A DNA stretch of 64,000 nucleotides, taken from positions 166,345,111-166,409,110 of the forward strand of contig OY294069.1 in the NCBI GenBank assembly GCA_958510875.1, in the 5' to 3' direction. The translations under genes were made by a program, and so were the position numbers. Source of the stretch: Endomychus coccineus (Eukaryota; Arthropoda; Insecta; Coleoptera; Endomychidae). Shown piece after piece: positions 22,985 through 34,740 of this stretch (positions within the stretch are counted from its first letter, which is position 1; each line of letters begins with the position of its first letter). The notes beneath the pieces were generated by a model. It did no database searches and had not been told where the DNA came from. It saw nothing but the letters and a program-made list of their open reading frames with translations.

Positions 22985-23470
22985 ATTATGTTTAATATTC
23001 ATACAGCGTCTGACTTTTCTGGTGCACACCGACCATGGAAATATCTATAGAAAAGGGAGCCAACCTTTCTACGATGTTCTAGAGAGGTCGATGAATTCGT
23101 AAGTGTGATATCATCAACATGACGAATAGCTCTCCTCTGGATAGAGCACCAGCATATGTTTGTGAGCCGAACTCCAAACATATGAACAGTACTCCAGGAC
23201 AGGTCAAATCTGTGCTTTATAGATTATGAGGAGCTGCTGGGACGTTAAGTAGCTCTTGGCACGGAATAGAAAACCAAGTTTTTGTGAAGCTGTTTTCTCA
23301 GTGGTCACATGATCGTATCATGAGAGGGAGCTGAGCTCCAAAGTTGTGAAGAGTACTCCAGGACAGATCGAATCTGGGCTTCATTTTGAACAACGTTGAC
23401 GCTGTCTTTCATATCCAAGATTGAGGTAGAAGGCAATAGTTAGAGAAGTCAAGGTGACTGGATGTCAGAC
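22985..23470 (-). pseudogene. Jockey/CR1-like non-LTR 3' region
   Basis: Minus strand 23181-22999 encodes MFGVRLTNICWCSIQRRAIR then TNSSTSLEHRRKVGSLFYRY and FHGRCAPEKSD. SIQRRAIR..D and SLEHRR.V..LFYRY.HGRC form the well-known block after the RT in jockey/CR1-type elements. The same DNA recurs at 62370-62640 and in part at 45050-45130. Confidence 0.75.
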
Positions 23471-24844
23471 TGAGTAGTTTTAAAAATTATTTTTTTGCCT
23501 CGTTTATATTCCTACTGTTCTTAAAATATAGTTTTGAACTATCAATTCTGGATTTTCATTTCGAACCACCTCGGCCAGAAGTATCCGATATGTTAATCTT
23601 TGGCGAGGATCAACAGCTTATATTTTCCACCGGGTCTAGATAACTTTAAGTAAGCAAAGGTTTGCCCAATTTAGGAATAATCATTTCAAATGGCTTTCCG
23701 AAACTTAGCCTTCAAGAAGTCGTTCCTGACTAGATTTACAGTTTTTGCCCGTTTGAAAATCTGTATGGATTTTTTAACATGGTCATTCAAATATCAATAA
23801 CACTTTCACCAGGGCATCCTTCTTCATTTCTATATGTGATTGGAGCAGATCAAAGCACTTTCAGATGCTTTTCCGATCATTATATCAGGATGTTAAGAAA
23901 GTAGTGGAATACAAACCAGCAATTCAGAATAGCTCACAGTAGATTCATTTGGGCTGTGTCTGTTTGTAAACTGATCCTTATCAATTTAACTAATAAACCG
24001 GTGGTGTTTTGAAAATTTTCGAATATGAAGATTATCTAATTTATTAGCCAATTATGCAGATTTAGATTAGTGATACTTTGGAACGTCCACAAAACGCCTT
24101 ATTCATGAACATGGACATCTGACGAACTACGAACGAATAATTGAATTGGATAATAATTTCAACCAAGGTACTCCTAGCATTCAAGATACGAAGCCGATTC
24201 TAAGCTACCTGAGCTAAAACTTCCGTAGATAACTCAAACGAGCAACGACCTGAGTCTTGATTATGATCAATTACAATTTTTGTACTTCCCTTTCGTTTTA
24301 TCTAGATGTAGGCAGGCAGGTGCCAAAAGTTAGGGGCGCTAATTCTAGTGATAAGTGAAGAGAAAATATTTTGCACAAAGGCGTTTTTTACTGACGTATC
24401 AGCGCCGACGTTGCTGCCGCACCCACAGATAAATAACTGAAACACGCGACGACTTAAAAACTGTAACTGCACGCAAACCAAAGAGTTCTACAATTCCTTG
24501 GTGCACCCATCAAAACAGGAATAACGAATAAAGTATTGTCCGAATACAAATCTTCTTTCATGTTGCCACAAGATGCAATGAATCTTGGCATATATAAAGA
24601 ATGACAGACTTATTGATAAATGCCGAAATGTATGCTGCATATATTGTGTCAGTTACACAATACTTCTCGGGACTTCCTCAAATGAAAAAAATTGTTTAAG
24701 AATGGGGTTCCCCGAGATTAGCACATGTAGCATTGTGTATTTTGTGTATTATACAATAAATAGTAGACATGGTGTTCATTTGGTTGCTCTATTGAACTGA
24801 TCTAATCTAAATTATTTAATATTAAAAACGTAGTGTGTTTACGG
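23471..24844. other. Intron stretch, nothing recognised
   Basis: No gene or clear repeat supported between the non-LTR tail and FB4. Confidence 0.4.
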
Positions 24845-25146
24845 ATTTAGTCGAGGAAATAAAGCACTAAAATAGGTTCAACCTTCCAAAACTGAAGGAG
24901 TAAGATGTATTGATTTGATTTAAAGCATTCGACTCAGAATCTAATTTAAAAATTTTGTGCTGCGTTTGTATTTTGGGCGAACCTTTATTGCATTTGTACA
25001 GCGGAATATACATTTTTATGAGTGCCCTTCTTGAGATGAATAAAAAAATCAATTACTCGGTGAATAATGAGTCAAACGGGCTCAACTTGGTTTCTCGGAG
25101 GTTTTCGGGGCCCCTGATCACGAATATAATGTCCAATTAATTTTTG

Positions 25147-25960
25147 ACGTGACAACGTCTTATAATTCGATGGAGCCGGCTGCACGCACGAGAAAACATG
25201 ACTCATGCGGCGTTACCTCGCTCTGATACGTTCCATTTAAGCATGCGGCGTTACCTCGCTCTAAGGCGTTCCATTTAAGGCTTGAAGTGCAAGCGAGAGC
25301 GTCTCCTACTTGAGTGAGCGATGCGTCCGCGTGGACAGCTGCTCTACAAAATAATACATTTACATGTTTTCGTCAAGTATGAAGTGCAGTGAAAAGTGAA
25401 TGTGGTGTCAATTGTTTATAGCAACGATAATTGCGGCGATAAAGGTAATGATTCTTTCGATATTAAATATTATGATATATTGTCGAATATTCGTGCTTTC
25501 ATCATTAAAATAAATAGCATCGGTCCGCTAGTGCAGCGATTGTAGGTTATGCTATAACAATAAGTTAACAGAACTATTTCACGATGAGTAAAAAATCAAT
25601 TGCTTCACTATTCGATCGAAATAATTATCGAGCGTAGCTATGATTTCAAAAAATTAAAACATAAATGTTAAATCTTCCACATATCATAACAACGTGTCTG
25701 AAATGACAGGTTGGACCAGCCAGCCGTCAAAGGGAACAATTTTCTCCTATATCAAACACATTGAGGCGGGCTTTTTAAAAGCTAAATTGACATAATTGTA
25801 TTTATGCGTACAAATAAATGTAACTTGATCAATTCAATTGTGATTTCCATTTACCTCCTTCTCTATATCCATACAAAATATCTATCAAACAAATAAAATT
25901 AAAATGTTCTTTTGAAAAATGAAACCATTCCATCAGTATTTTCTTATGACGTTGTCACGT
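25147..25960. repeat. Inner inverted-repeat unit of FB4
   Basis: ACGTGACAACGTC(T/A)TA at 25147 and its inverse ending at 25960. It could be a separate DNA transposon inserted near the centre or an integral second level of the foldback. No matching flanking duplication was seen, which slightly favours the second reading. Confidence 0.6.
25204..25279 (+). repeat. Two tandem copies of a 38-bp CpG-rich unit
   Basis: CATGCGGCGTTACCTCGCTC then TGATACGTTCCATTTAAG is followed directly by the same unit with AAGG in place of GATA. Notably richer in G+C and CpG than the surroundings. Confidence 0.9.
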
Positions 25961-26200
25961 TCAACTATCGTCAGTAAACCGACTTTACAGACAACCGATT
26001 TTTTTTTATTCACTTCAAAAAGGGCACTCGTAAAAATGCATATTGTCGCTGTAGAAATGCAATAAAGAGTTTGCCAAAAAAACAAACGCGGCACAAAATT
26101 TCCAAATTACATTCTGAATCCAATGCAGAAAACCGCAAGTCAATCCATCTTACTGCTCCAGTTTTGGAAGGTGTTTTATGCTTTATTTCCTCGACTAATT

Positions 26201-28245
26201 GTGCAGTGTTCTGGTTTAATATCTACATTATTAATTAACTATTCTATACATAAAAAGGTTAGTGTCACTTGTGGTGCCTTTAAAATAAGACATATTTAAC
26301 GGAAGTACCAGCTCAGTAAAATCAAAGACATGTTGAAGCTAACTAAGCTACGTAGCTTCTAAAGTATATCTAAATCTACCTATAATTATTATCATGGATA
26401 ATGCGGAAGAAAAACAAAATATTAGCACAATTAGATGTACCTACCCCAGGATACTAATTCAAGATACAGAAAGGGAGGAAAACATAAAACATTTAGTGCT
26501 ATTCTATAGAAGAGTACGTAGAGTTGAAAAAGAATGGAGGAATGGACTTAGGTACTCAATTATGATATACGATAATGCACAATTTTTTTCATTCATTATT
26601 ATAATCGTATGCCATTTCATCAAGTTTTCATCAGAAAGTATTCCATTATCTAAATATTGAACAAATTGCTACATATACTTCATTTGCGCATTTATATAAA
26701 ACATTAACTTTAAAATACCTAAAGGATCACCATTAGGGTCTAAATTTTACAATAATTTTGAATATACACATTTTAGTTCATAGCTTGGTTCATGGAAATG
26801 TGTCAATTATGCGAAGTATTCGATGTGCAAAAGTTATCATTACTTCAGTAAGTTGATTGAAAGGGTAGGGCCCTATTTTAAATTATTGGAAATGGTTTGG
26901 TCGATCCCTGAATTCAATTCTGGTACATGATAATGGTTGATCAAACAAACAGCAATGGCATGAAATGTTTTGCTATTGAAACAATAATTAGTTAATGTAA
27001 TATTTGCTTCTGAGTTACCAAAAGTTGTAATCTTTTCAAAGACTTATTCAAATTGGAGCCACTAATAGGGATTTCAATTACACAATTTATTCTTAATGCT
27101 CATGAATAATCCGAAGCAATTAGACATTTAGCTGCAAATATCCTCATCTTACATCCCAAATAAAGGTTGTTATTGGCAATTTGATCGTGCTCCTTTAAAG
27201 TTTGCATATAATGCAAACGCTGGCTTATTTCGAGTCATCGATGAGCACCAAGATGGGCAATTAATACAATTGCATCTACTGAGGAAGCAGCGCCCAATTT
27301 GAATAATTCCTCGTAGACGTGGAAAATAGTATAAGAGTTGCAGGTCATACCTCTCACACTACAAAGAGTGAAGTGTAATATATAAGAGCTTTCATAACTT
27401 TAGAACAAGACAGAAAAGCAATTTTTTTGAATTGTTGAAGATATAATGCATCGGAATGCTCGAAATGGGTACTTTGATTAGCTGTGTTTTATATTAAATG
27501 ATGATGCGGCGCTTATCTTATTATCTCCGTTTTAAGATCGGTTCAAATACAGTAAATAAACATGCACATGCTAATTGAAATAATATTTGATCTTTCTCAC
27601 ATGATCATTTAGATCAATATACATTGAAATACAAACAAGTCATATTTAATGCAAAATTATTGTGAAAGTTTCATCTAGACATGGAAATATAATATTTGTT
27701 GTGGTTAGCTTATTTAGTTAACATCAGTTCCTTCTATAAATAGTTCTGTGTGACCTGAATGCAACAACATATAAGCCCTATTTGCCTCTCATTTATAATA
27801 TCTTGAACATCTGTTACACAAACTGATTTGGATCAAGTTGAAGTTGAAATGAAAAGTGTAAATAAGAAAGTTAACTTGAAATATTATGAATTTGCTATGC
27901 CTAAGTAATTATTATCGAAATGTACCTTATAAGAGCAAAATTATGTTGCTCATTTAACCCAAAATCAAGACATTAAAATTATTAATACTAGTACGGACCT
28001 GCTTAAGTCCCCAGCCGAGTTTATGACCAACGTTTACTATTTAGAGCAGGCAAAAAACTATGGACGCAGTTTACACCGGTTTATACAGTCTCATTGCATC
28101 TATTTCTATAGAAACTTTCATCATTTAATTTTGTCAAACACTGTGTATCTCTGTTTCTGGAAGTAGTTCACACCGGTTTGCAAGTTTTCATTTAATTCCT
28201 TTGTCAAACTGTCGTAAACATAATTTTATTCTGATAATGAGCAGT
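26201..28245. other. Intron stretch, nothing recognised
   Basis: The 88-codon frame at 26394 has no family signature. Near 28065-28200 two diverged direct copies share ACACCGGTTT, TTTCAT(C/T)(A/T)TTTAATT and TTGTCAAAC. Confidence 0.4.
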
Positions 28246-28283
28246 GCCATATATGGGTCGACGTAAATTGAGTCCGGCACACT

Positions 28284-28554
28284 GTCGTATCTACAGGTCT
28301 GGAAACTCGAAGCTGTTTCCTATGTGAGAAGTGAGTCCGCTAAGCGTCATCTGTTGCGTAGTACCAAAAGGATGTGGCGCATGAGTCGAGGGATGTTCTG
28401 TGGCACGTATACGTCCGTGTGAACGATATGGCGCCTAATCCTGACAACAAACTTCATTCCATGCGCCAGCTGGTGGCTGAGCGAGGGACTACGAGTTTGG
28501 CGACATGTAAGAGACTCATGTCAAACATAGAGTTTCCAGACCTGTATATACGAC
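28284..28554. repeat. Inverted repeat with 25-bp arms
   Basis: GTCGTATCTACAGGTCTGG then AAACTC at 28284-28308 is the inverse of 28530-28554 with one mismatch. The loop is about 220 bp. Weaker pairing (CCGG) continues outside. Confidence 0.85.
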
Positions 28555-28740
28555 CATGGTCCGGCATCTATTTATTGACTTTCTATGTAGGTAAACCTAG
28601 TCCCGAGTGTTTTTAAGGTCTACGTAAGCTGAGTCTCATGTATGTACCTGGTTGTCAGGTCAGAAAATGAGCATGTAGTACTTGCAGTCTAGGCCAACTA
28701 CCCTTCTATACGCAACTATTTGCACAATAACCAATCATGA

Positions 28741-29382
28741 TTGTTTATTGTACCCCCTTTGTTTCTAACCTAACCTAATCTAACTTTGTTGATATGGAAT
28801 GCAAATATTGTAATCGCGCTAATCTTAACACGCTTATAATAGCCGATAATGATTGTTTATTGTACCCTCTTTGTAAGTAACCTAACCTATCCTAACCTAT
28901 TAACCTGATTCTGTTGAGCGCTAATCCTAACACTCTCATAATAGCCAATAATAATTGTTTATTGTACCCCCTTTGTTTCTAACTTAACCTAACTTTGTTG
29001 ATATAGAACGCAAATATTGTAATCGCGCTAAACTTGATACTCTCATAATAACCAATCATGATTGTTTATTGTACCCCCTTTGTTTCTAACCTAACCTAAC
29101 CTAACTTTGTTGATATGGAATGCAAATATTGTAATTGCGCTAATCTTAACACGCTTATAATAGCCGATAATGATTGTTTATTGTACCCTCTTTGTAAGTA
29201 ACCTAACCTATCCTAACCTATTAACCTGATTCTGTTGAGCGCTAATCCTAACACTCTCATAATAGCCAATAATAATTGTTTATTGTACCCCCTTTGTTTC
29301 TAACTTAACCTAACTTTGTTGATATAGAACGCAAATATTGTAATCGCGCTAATCTTAACACTTTCCTTTCTAAGAATATTAT
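28741..29382 (+). repeat. Higher-order minisatellite: 321-bp unit made of three about 107-bp monomers, two copies
   Basis: The landmark TTGTTTATTGTACCC starts at 28741, 28853, 28955, 29062, 29174 and 29276, giving spacings 112, 102, 107, 112, 102. The three-monomer pattern repeats exactly once with period 321, so the unit is a trimer. The 321-bp copies look nearly identical, while the monomers inside a copy differ clearly. Each monomer carries CTAAC or CCTAA-rich stretches, for example four CTAAC in a row at 29086-29105, which resembles the insect telomere repeat. Confidence 0.92.
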
Positions 29383-29533
29383 GAGAATTATATTGAAACC
29401 CGGGACTCAATTTACGTAGTATGATTTTATCAGTGAGATTCAATTTACTTAGTATGATTTTATCAGTGAGACTGAATTTACGTAGGAATATGGAAATGGG
29501 ACTCAGTTTACGTTTACCGCCATATATATACGG

Positions 29534-30257
29534 AGATCAACATGTTCTAAAAGAGCGTTAACTTAAAGAACATTTTTGCATACCTTTCTTCAATTTTCGG
29601 TACCATTGGTACATTGGCGAATTCGGTAGGATTATTAGAACGACTATGCATTTCGTAAAAACGTACAGCCAGAACTCAGGAAATAAGTAATTATATCTAT
29701 TTTGAGTAATGTTAAATTAATTGAAATGGTCGAGGCTGATTGAGGTGTGTTCATTGCCTAAGGTTTACTAATGCACTTAATAGTATTAATTATGATTCTA
29801 TATTGAAAACAAATCGTTCTGATTATAATACATTTAAAATGTAATAAGATACACAACGTCCTATTACCAATCTAGTTGTTGCTATAATTTTCTACGCCTT
29901 GATATCATTATTTAACAGTTTATGGGACAAGCCCGGTAATTGACAGCTAATTAAAATACCATTATCGAGCAGTGAGGCATCATTCCGTGAAATCTTCCGC
30001 AATCTATACCGTCATGGTGCTCTTGACATGGACTGGATCACATTCTCTATCGATTTCACTAATCACACACCAATCTATTTTATTATTATTCATAAAAACT
30101 TCTAATACAAATATACGGATTACTTCGGACTTTACGATTTGTCAAGCAACCATAAAATGTTCGAACCAACATGATGAGGGTTATTAATAAAGACCCTAGA
30201 TTAATATTTTCGGAGATTTAAGAATACTAGTAACAACGTTGAATAATATAAATATTT
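29534..30257. other. Intron stretch, nothing recognised
   Basis: AT-rich; no supported feature. Confidence 0.4.
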
Positions 30258-30465
30258 ATAAAGGCACTTAATGACTGAATGTCTGTTCTTTGATCTATAG
30301 ACTTTGGAGTCACGTTTTATGTGAATCATCTCCAGAATAGATCTTTTATATTAATTGGTTTCCTTAGTTGAAATATATAAAACAATTAGTTTTAAGAAAT
30401 TCCGTTTTAGACATTGATACGTTTTCTGATGATCGTCGTGAGAGTACGTAAAGACGAAAATAATA
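30258..30465 (-). mobile_element. Penelope-like fragment (C-terminus and ribozyme-like end)
   Basis: ACGTTTTATGTGAATCATCT and AGATCTTTTATATTAATTGG match the C-terminal coding end of the 54-kb element in minus orientation. The sequence then jumps to TTTTCTGATGATCGTCGTGA and GTACGTAAAGACG, the terminal ribozyme block in plus orientation with its GAAA lost. Confidence 0.7.
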
Positions 30466-30763
30466 AGCATATGTGTGATAAGAATTTATATATATCTTAT
30501 TTCAAATGAAAGGGCCAATATTTTATAACGTTTTCAGATACCATTAGAAATTACAACTGAATATTATGCACGTTTTCGAAATTTTGAACTGAAATAACGG
30601 CATCTTACATATGAATATTCATATGGTGGACGAGATAAATTTAGGACATTAATCAGAATTTGAAACAGAACTCGCATTTGTTCTTCAGATCCAGCATCAA
30701 GAGCACCATTGGTAACTTTTGTGTCTTGGACTTCGATATGTAGATTACATAATAAATAAATAC

Positions 30764-30908
30764 CTTTCTCCTACGAGCTGGAGGAACTATGAAATAGCTG
30801 GTAACACAATGATCGCGCAAGTACTGGTTTCTTGAAGCCCCATTGCCTGGTTCTACTTCGTATTCGCCACCGAGATAATCTAAGGTAGCCTTAGTGATAT
30901 GCACTCTC
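30764..30908 (-). CDS. rut: Adenylate cyclase exon: end of C1a domain
   Basis: A 145-nt exon. After one base that completes glycine it encodes RVHITKATLDYLGGEYEVEP and continues with RNQYLRDHCVTSYFIVPPAR and RRK. This is the C-terminal strand-helix unit of C1a, as in ADCY1 and rutabaga. The acceptor follows a long pyrimidine tract (TTTTTTTTTTCAG) and the donor is GTATTT after a lysine codon (phase 0). No disabling change is visible. Confidence 0.93.
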
Positions 30909-31859
30909 CTGAAAAAAAAAACACCCCATCAGATATATAGGTTTTTCGTTCACCTTCCTTCTCGCATATACATTGTTCTCGAGACTACGATACTCCTATA
31001 AGTCTGTGTATTTTCGTTTTCTTTTTGAACATTTTTTATGGTATGTTTTCATTTATGTTGACATTTTTTTGTGAACTCATTCATTTTTATTGTACATATT
31101 GTTTTTGTAACTTTTAACATCAAAATTTCCACGCTTTTACATTATTTTTAGAGGTATCTCTAAAATATTGCACAATTCAGTCGCCTATGCGAAATTCGGT
31201 GGTCGGACTGTAATTTAGAATGTTCACGATTGGCAACACTGGTCGTAGCTTTAATTCGTTTCTCTATGCGATGGACATTGGAACATTGCGTTTTTAGAGG
31301 ACCTCATTTCCTGGTTTGGTGACACTTATTATCCCCCTCGATGCGCTGAACAACAGAGTATTAATGGAAGAAGTGAGACCAATTTCGAAGACCAACTTCA
31401 GTAATGATGTTTTCCACACTTGATTTTGACAAAAACTAATTCAATAAGAACACATTGCTTACAATGAATTTTTTTTAAGCAAAAATTAACGATTTTGTGT
31501 TTATTTTTAAAACATCCACCCTCATTACTTCACCCTTTACAACTGTGGAAAGACATTATACAGGGTAACAATTTGGGAAGGAGCAATGGGCTATAACACC
31601 AGCATGAGAACAGATATTTCAAAAAGCAGAAATCCGTTCCAACAATTGCAAGGGGGACATATTTTTCGAAGGGGTTGAATCATCCCCTAGGCTCCCATAG
31701 CCACCGCCATGGAAATGTCAAAGGGAAAGGTTGGTTCATACTCTGATGGAAAGGTCTTCCGATTACCAACATCTCGACGTTTCAATTCTTCAAATCCAAG
31801 CAAGCGTGCTTATTCCAATCTTCAAATTTTGGGTTGAGTTTCATTCGTGATAAAACGAC
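30909..31859. other. Intron stretch, nothing recognised
   Basis: Starts with the polypyrimidine tract of the rut exon acceptor on the minus strand. No other feature supported. Confidence 0.4.
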
Positions 31860-32225
31860 ATCAGACACAATTTCATTACTTCGAAAAAGGTCCAAAATGG
31901 TTTTGCATTCTCTTAACAATAGTAGAGTCGACTCTCGTGATGTTTCCGCTCATACGTCCTGACATTCCTGTGTGATCCTCTGTCTTAGCTGCAATATGTT
32001 TTCTAGCTTGGTTTCATGCACAACAGATTTCGACGACCCCACAAGCAGAACTCTAATGGTGCGAGATCTGGTGATCTAGATGGCGAATCTAATAGTGTGA
32101 GGTCTGGTGATCTAGGTGCAATTTTCAAAAGTTTTTTATGATACACGATATAACTGTCGAAAATATTTATTAATTTCGATGAAATATTCTGGACGATTCT
32201 TTTGACGGTCTTTCGAACCATTTTG
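31860..32225 (-). pseudogene. Mariner/Tc1-type transposase C-terminal relic
   Basis: Minus strand shows PRSPDLTLLDSPSRSPDLAP then LEFCLWG. The PRSPDL.PL.F.LWG block lies between the second and third catalytic residues in mariner-like transposases. A 36-bp tandem duplication at about 32055-32127 doubles the SPDL part. Downstream frames are broken. A different family from the copy at 20 kb. Confidence 0.65.
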
Positions 32226-33067
32226 AAATTGGCGCGAATCGGAAAAAGACTAGTTTTCTTTTGAAACAGGTGTCATTTTGAGTCGTTCTAGATCCGAAAA
32301 AGTCGCGAGGATTGAAAAAATCGAGACGACAGTTCGATAGGAAATTTAGAGCAAAAAACTCTCTATCTTCTTCTCTATTTAGAAAATGTCATGAAAGTGG
32401 ATGGCTTTTGAAGGAAAATGTAAAAACATTCATTTCTAGGTCAAAAATGAAATTATTATTTAAATGATGCCTTTAATACAAGGTGAGCAATTTAGAGTTT
32501 TGACACGACACGCCTGCACATAAGATTTTAATAATATTATGACAAGCATGGTAAATACTTTCGTATGGGAACATTCCTTTGGTGGCATGGTGAACACTCG
32601 CTCCCCCACTAGGTGAGACGTGACACGGGGTACAAAGGGCTTCGGTATAAGCATCAAGGGACTGCAATGCCCTCCCCCTTAATTAATAATAATTATGACA
32701 TACTAAAGAGGAGGGGTTACAAATGCAACTTACCGAAAAATAGCATCGATGGACAGGTCTCAAAAGTGACTGTAGGGTTCAATCTATGCTCAATTTGCGC
32801 TACATGCACCTGCGTTTGAAAAATGAAATCATAGTCGGGCTTTGATGAATGACTTAACCAGGACGGTGGACGCCCACTGAACCTGATACAACCCTTGATA
32901 GCCGCATTACTGAACTACATTATGAACCCCTCATTGAGAGGAAACTTCTTACCTAGATACTTGTTCGATATTTTTGAATGCTGTATTCAGAAGGAGTAAC
33001 AAGCTAGATGCCGATAAATATCGACGAATAGGAGTTGTTTACATTATTAATAGAAATTGAAGCATAC
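32226..33067. other. Intron stretch, nothing recognised
   Basis: No supported feature up to the donor of the C1a core exon. Confidence 0.4.
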
Positions 33068-33354
33068 CCAGGTTCTCCACCGGCTTCCATGTTGTTGGCC
33101 AATGTGACATCATTGGACCAAACGTCGTACTGCCATTTTCTAAGACCAAGTACTCCACAAAGTACTCGCCCCGAATGTATACCAACACGCATGTTCAATT
33201 GAACGTCCGTTGCCTCGACTACGCTCGCTATGGCATCAATCATATCCAGGCCCATTTCCACCGTGCAATGAGCATGGTCCGATCGAGGCTCCGGTAATCC
33301 GGAAACGCAATAATAACAGTCGCCTAATATTTTGATCCGCAAGCAATTGTTGCC
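33068..33354 (-). CDS. rut: Adenylate cyclase exon: core of C1a catalytic domain
   Basis: A 287-nt exon encoding [20 protein letters not shown] and on through [40 protein letters not shown] and [27 protein letters not shown] holds the second metal-binding aspartate of C1a, and [11 protein letters not shown] is the conserved block that takes part in the substrate pocket and the Gs/forskolin-type dimer interface of membrane cyclases. The acceptor is TTCCAG and the donor GTATGC. The last two bases (GG) pair with the first base of the next exon to give glycine. All key residues expected for an active C1a are present. This is the most conserved part of the gene and the best anchor for its identity. 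Confidence 0.95.
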
Positions 33355-33654
33355 CTGGAAAAGAAATACTAAAATTAGAAAATCAATTTACATGAATATC
33401 TTCTGGATGAGGCATAGTATTTTCGATGGGTCTGTATAATTTGAGGTAAAGTATAATTTCTTCATGGCTACTTGGATATGGTAATAGGACAGCTTATTGG
33501 ATAATAGCACTGATGGAAGGTGGATAATTCAGATGTAAAGTTTTCGGATGGAGAAGAATTGACAGTTTATGTCTAGAAATTCATGACATACTATTGTTCT
33601 TGAGATTAATGATGAGCGGAGTTATAGCTGACAAAACTCTGGATGGGTGCAACG

Positions 33655-34740
33655 GATTACTTGCGATTCACTTCGTAAGGCTTATAGGCCGGTTATCTTT
33701 GACGTTTACATAGCTATTCTTACTAGCTTTAGGAATGAAGGTCACATGAGTTCTATTCCATTCTTTGGGCTTGTATCCAACCGCAATACAACCCATCAGC
33801 ACCCCAGTTAGCGGAACCAGGATTTATCCAGATCCTTTTGCAGAAGTACTCGAAAGGATTCATTGCCCGGCGACTTGAACAAGACCAGTTTCTCCTCCTT
33901 TCCCCTAAGCTGGCCCACAAGTGTCTCTTCTCGGGATTTAGTGTAGCCTCCATCTTCTTTTTTTAAATATCGCAGACTACCTCCCCTGTGCCTGCCTGTA
34001 TCATGGCTAGTTTTGCTATGTCTGGAATGGTCTCCGTTCCAGAGCAGAGATTCTTCCAAGAAGTTTTTTGGAACTTTCTCGAGAAGTGCTTATATTTCCT
34101 CTGACTGACGTTGTGCCAATCCCGGGCCTCCGTGGTCCCGACTTGGTCTTAGCTCCATTGAAGAGTCGCCTTGTTTCCCTCTTGCACTTTTCAAGGTCCG
34201 TACTTCACGTAGGCTTTTTCGCTGTAGTGAGAACTCGTTTAAGGGAACAATTTCTCAGATAGGCGGCGACTATGGCATTTCTCATGGTGCTCCCTGAAAT
34301 CTCCAGGTCATCTCATCTCCCCTCAAGCTCGGCTTAGAGATCTAGCACGTACCCTTCCCAGTTGGTATTGCAAAGGTTCCTTTCCCATTAGGCTGTCATT
34401 CCAACGTCTGATAACACGACCCTGAGTCTAAGATCCGATAGTGAGGGCTCCTCAGAAGCTGTACACTAATGCAGCTTAGCTCTCATGTTGCTGTTACAGA
34501 GAGTACCTCTTGTATATGACAAAGGTCGATTAAGAACCGTCATTCAGAAATTCTAGGTTCTCATTTACTAGAAATTCGAGAAGTTCCAGGCCCCTTTCAT
34601 TGCCATCGCTGCTACCCCAAACGACACAGTGTGCATTTGCATCGCAGCCGATGATTAGGTCTAAGTTCTCTTCTCTACAGTATCTCACTACTCTTCTCAC
34701 CTTCTCTGGATGCGACTCCCTGTCATGATGACATTAGGCG
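33655..34740 (-). pseudogene. Non-LTR retrotransposon fragment: endonuclease end, linker, RT start
   Basis: Read on the minus strand from 34680: ENLDLIIGCDANAHCVVWGS and SDGNERGLELLEFLVNENLE, the GCDAN.H..WGS block of APE-type endonucleases in I/R1/jockey-group elements. Then the linker, including GGYTKSREETLVGQLR and LVLFKSPGNESFRVLLQKDL (34059-33810), and finally KEWNRTHVTFIPKASKNSYV with KDNRPISLT at 33755-33665, the first RT motif. Order and spacing are those of one element, with several frameshifts and stops. Confidence 0.75.

Larger units (their letters stand above)
24848..26197. mobile_element. Foldback element FB4 (TAGTCGAG termini, ATT target duplication)
   Basis: A 1350-bp inverted-repeat element. 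Both arms start TAGTCGAGGAAATAAAGCA and stay alignable for about 200 bp (left to about 25050, right back to about 26010), sharing CCTTCCAAAACTG, AGTAAGATG, AAATTTTGTGC and GAGTGCCC. ATT flanks both ends exactly (24845-24847, 26198-26200). Inside it a further perfect inverted 13-mer (ACGTGACAACGTC) at 25147 and 25948 bounds an 814-bp core, which has a GC-richer 38-bp duplication near its left end. No coding sequence. Lies in the 8.5-kb rut intron. Confidence 0.87.
28246..29533. mobile_element. Inverted-repeat element enclosing a higher-order minisatellite
   Basis: The left end GCCATATATGGGTCGACGTA plus AATTGAGTCC is mirrored at the right end by GGGACTCAGTTTACG and CCGCCATATATATACGG. More (T)ACGTAA(A/G)(T/C)TGAGTC motifs lie inside at 28621 and, inverted, at 29401. 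Between 29410 and 29487 a 39-bp-scale unit with AGTATGATTTTATCAGTGAG occurs twice. Borders are approximate and no target duplication was fixed. Confidence 0.5.

Noticed and set aside
26394..26660. 88-codon open frame as a host gene
   Set aside because: No domain, no splice partner and no similarity I recognise; it lies in a rut intron.
28765..29105. CCTAA runs as a true telomere array
   Set aside because: Only one to four units, embedded in a diverged minisatellite monomer; no long perfect array.
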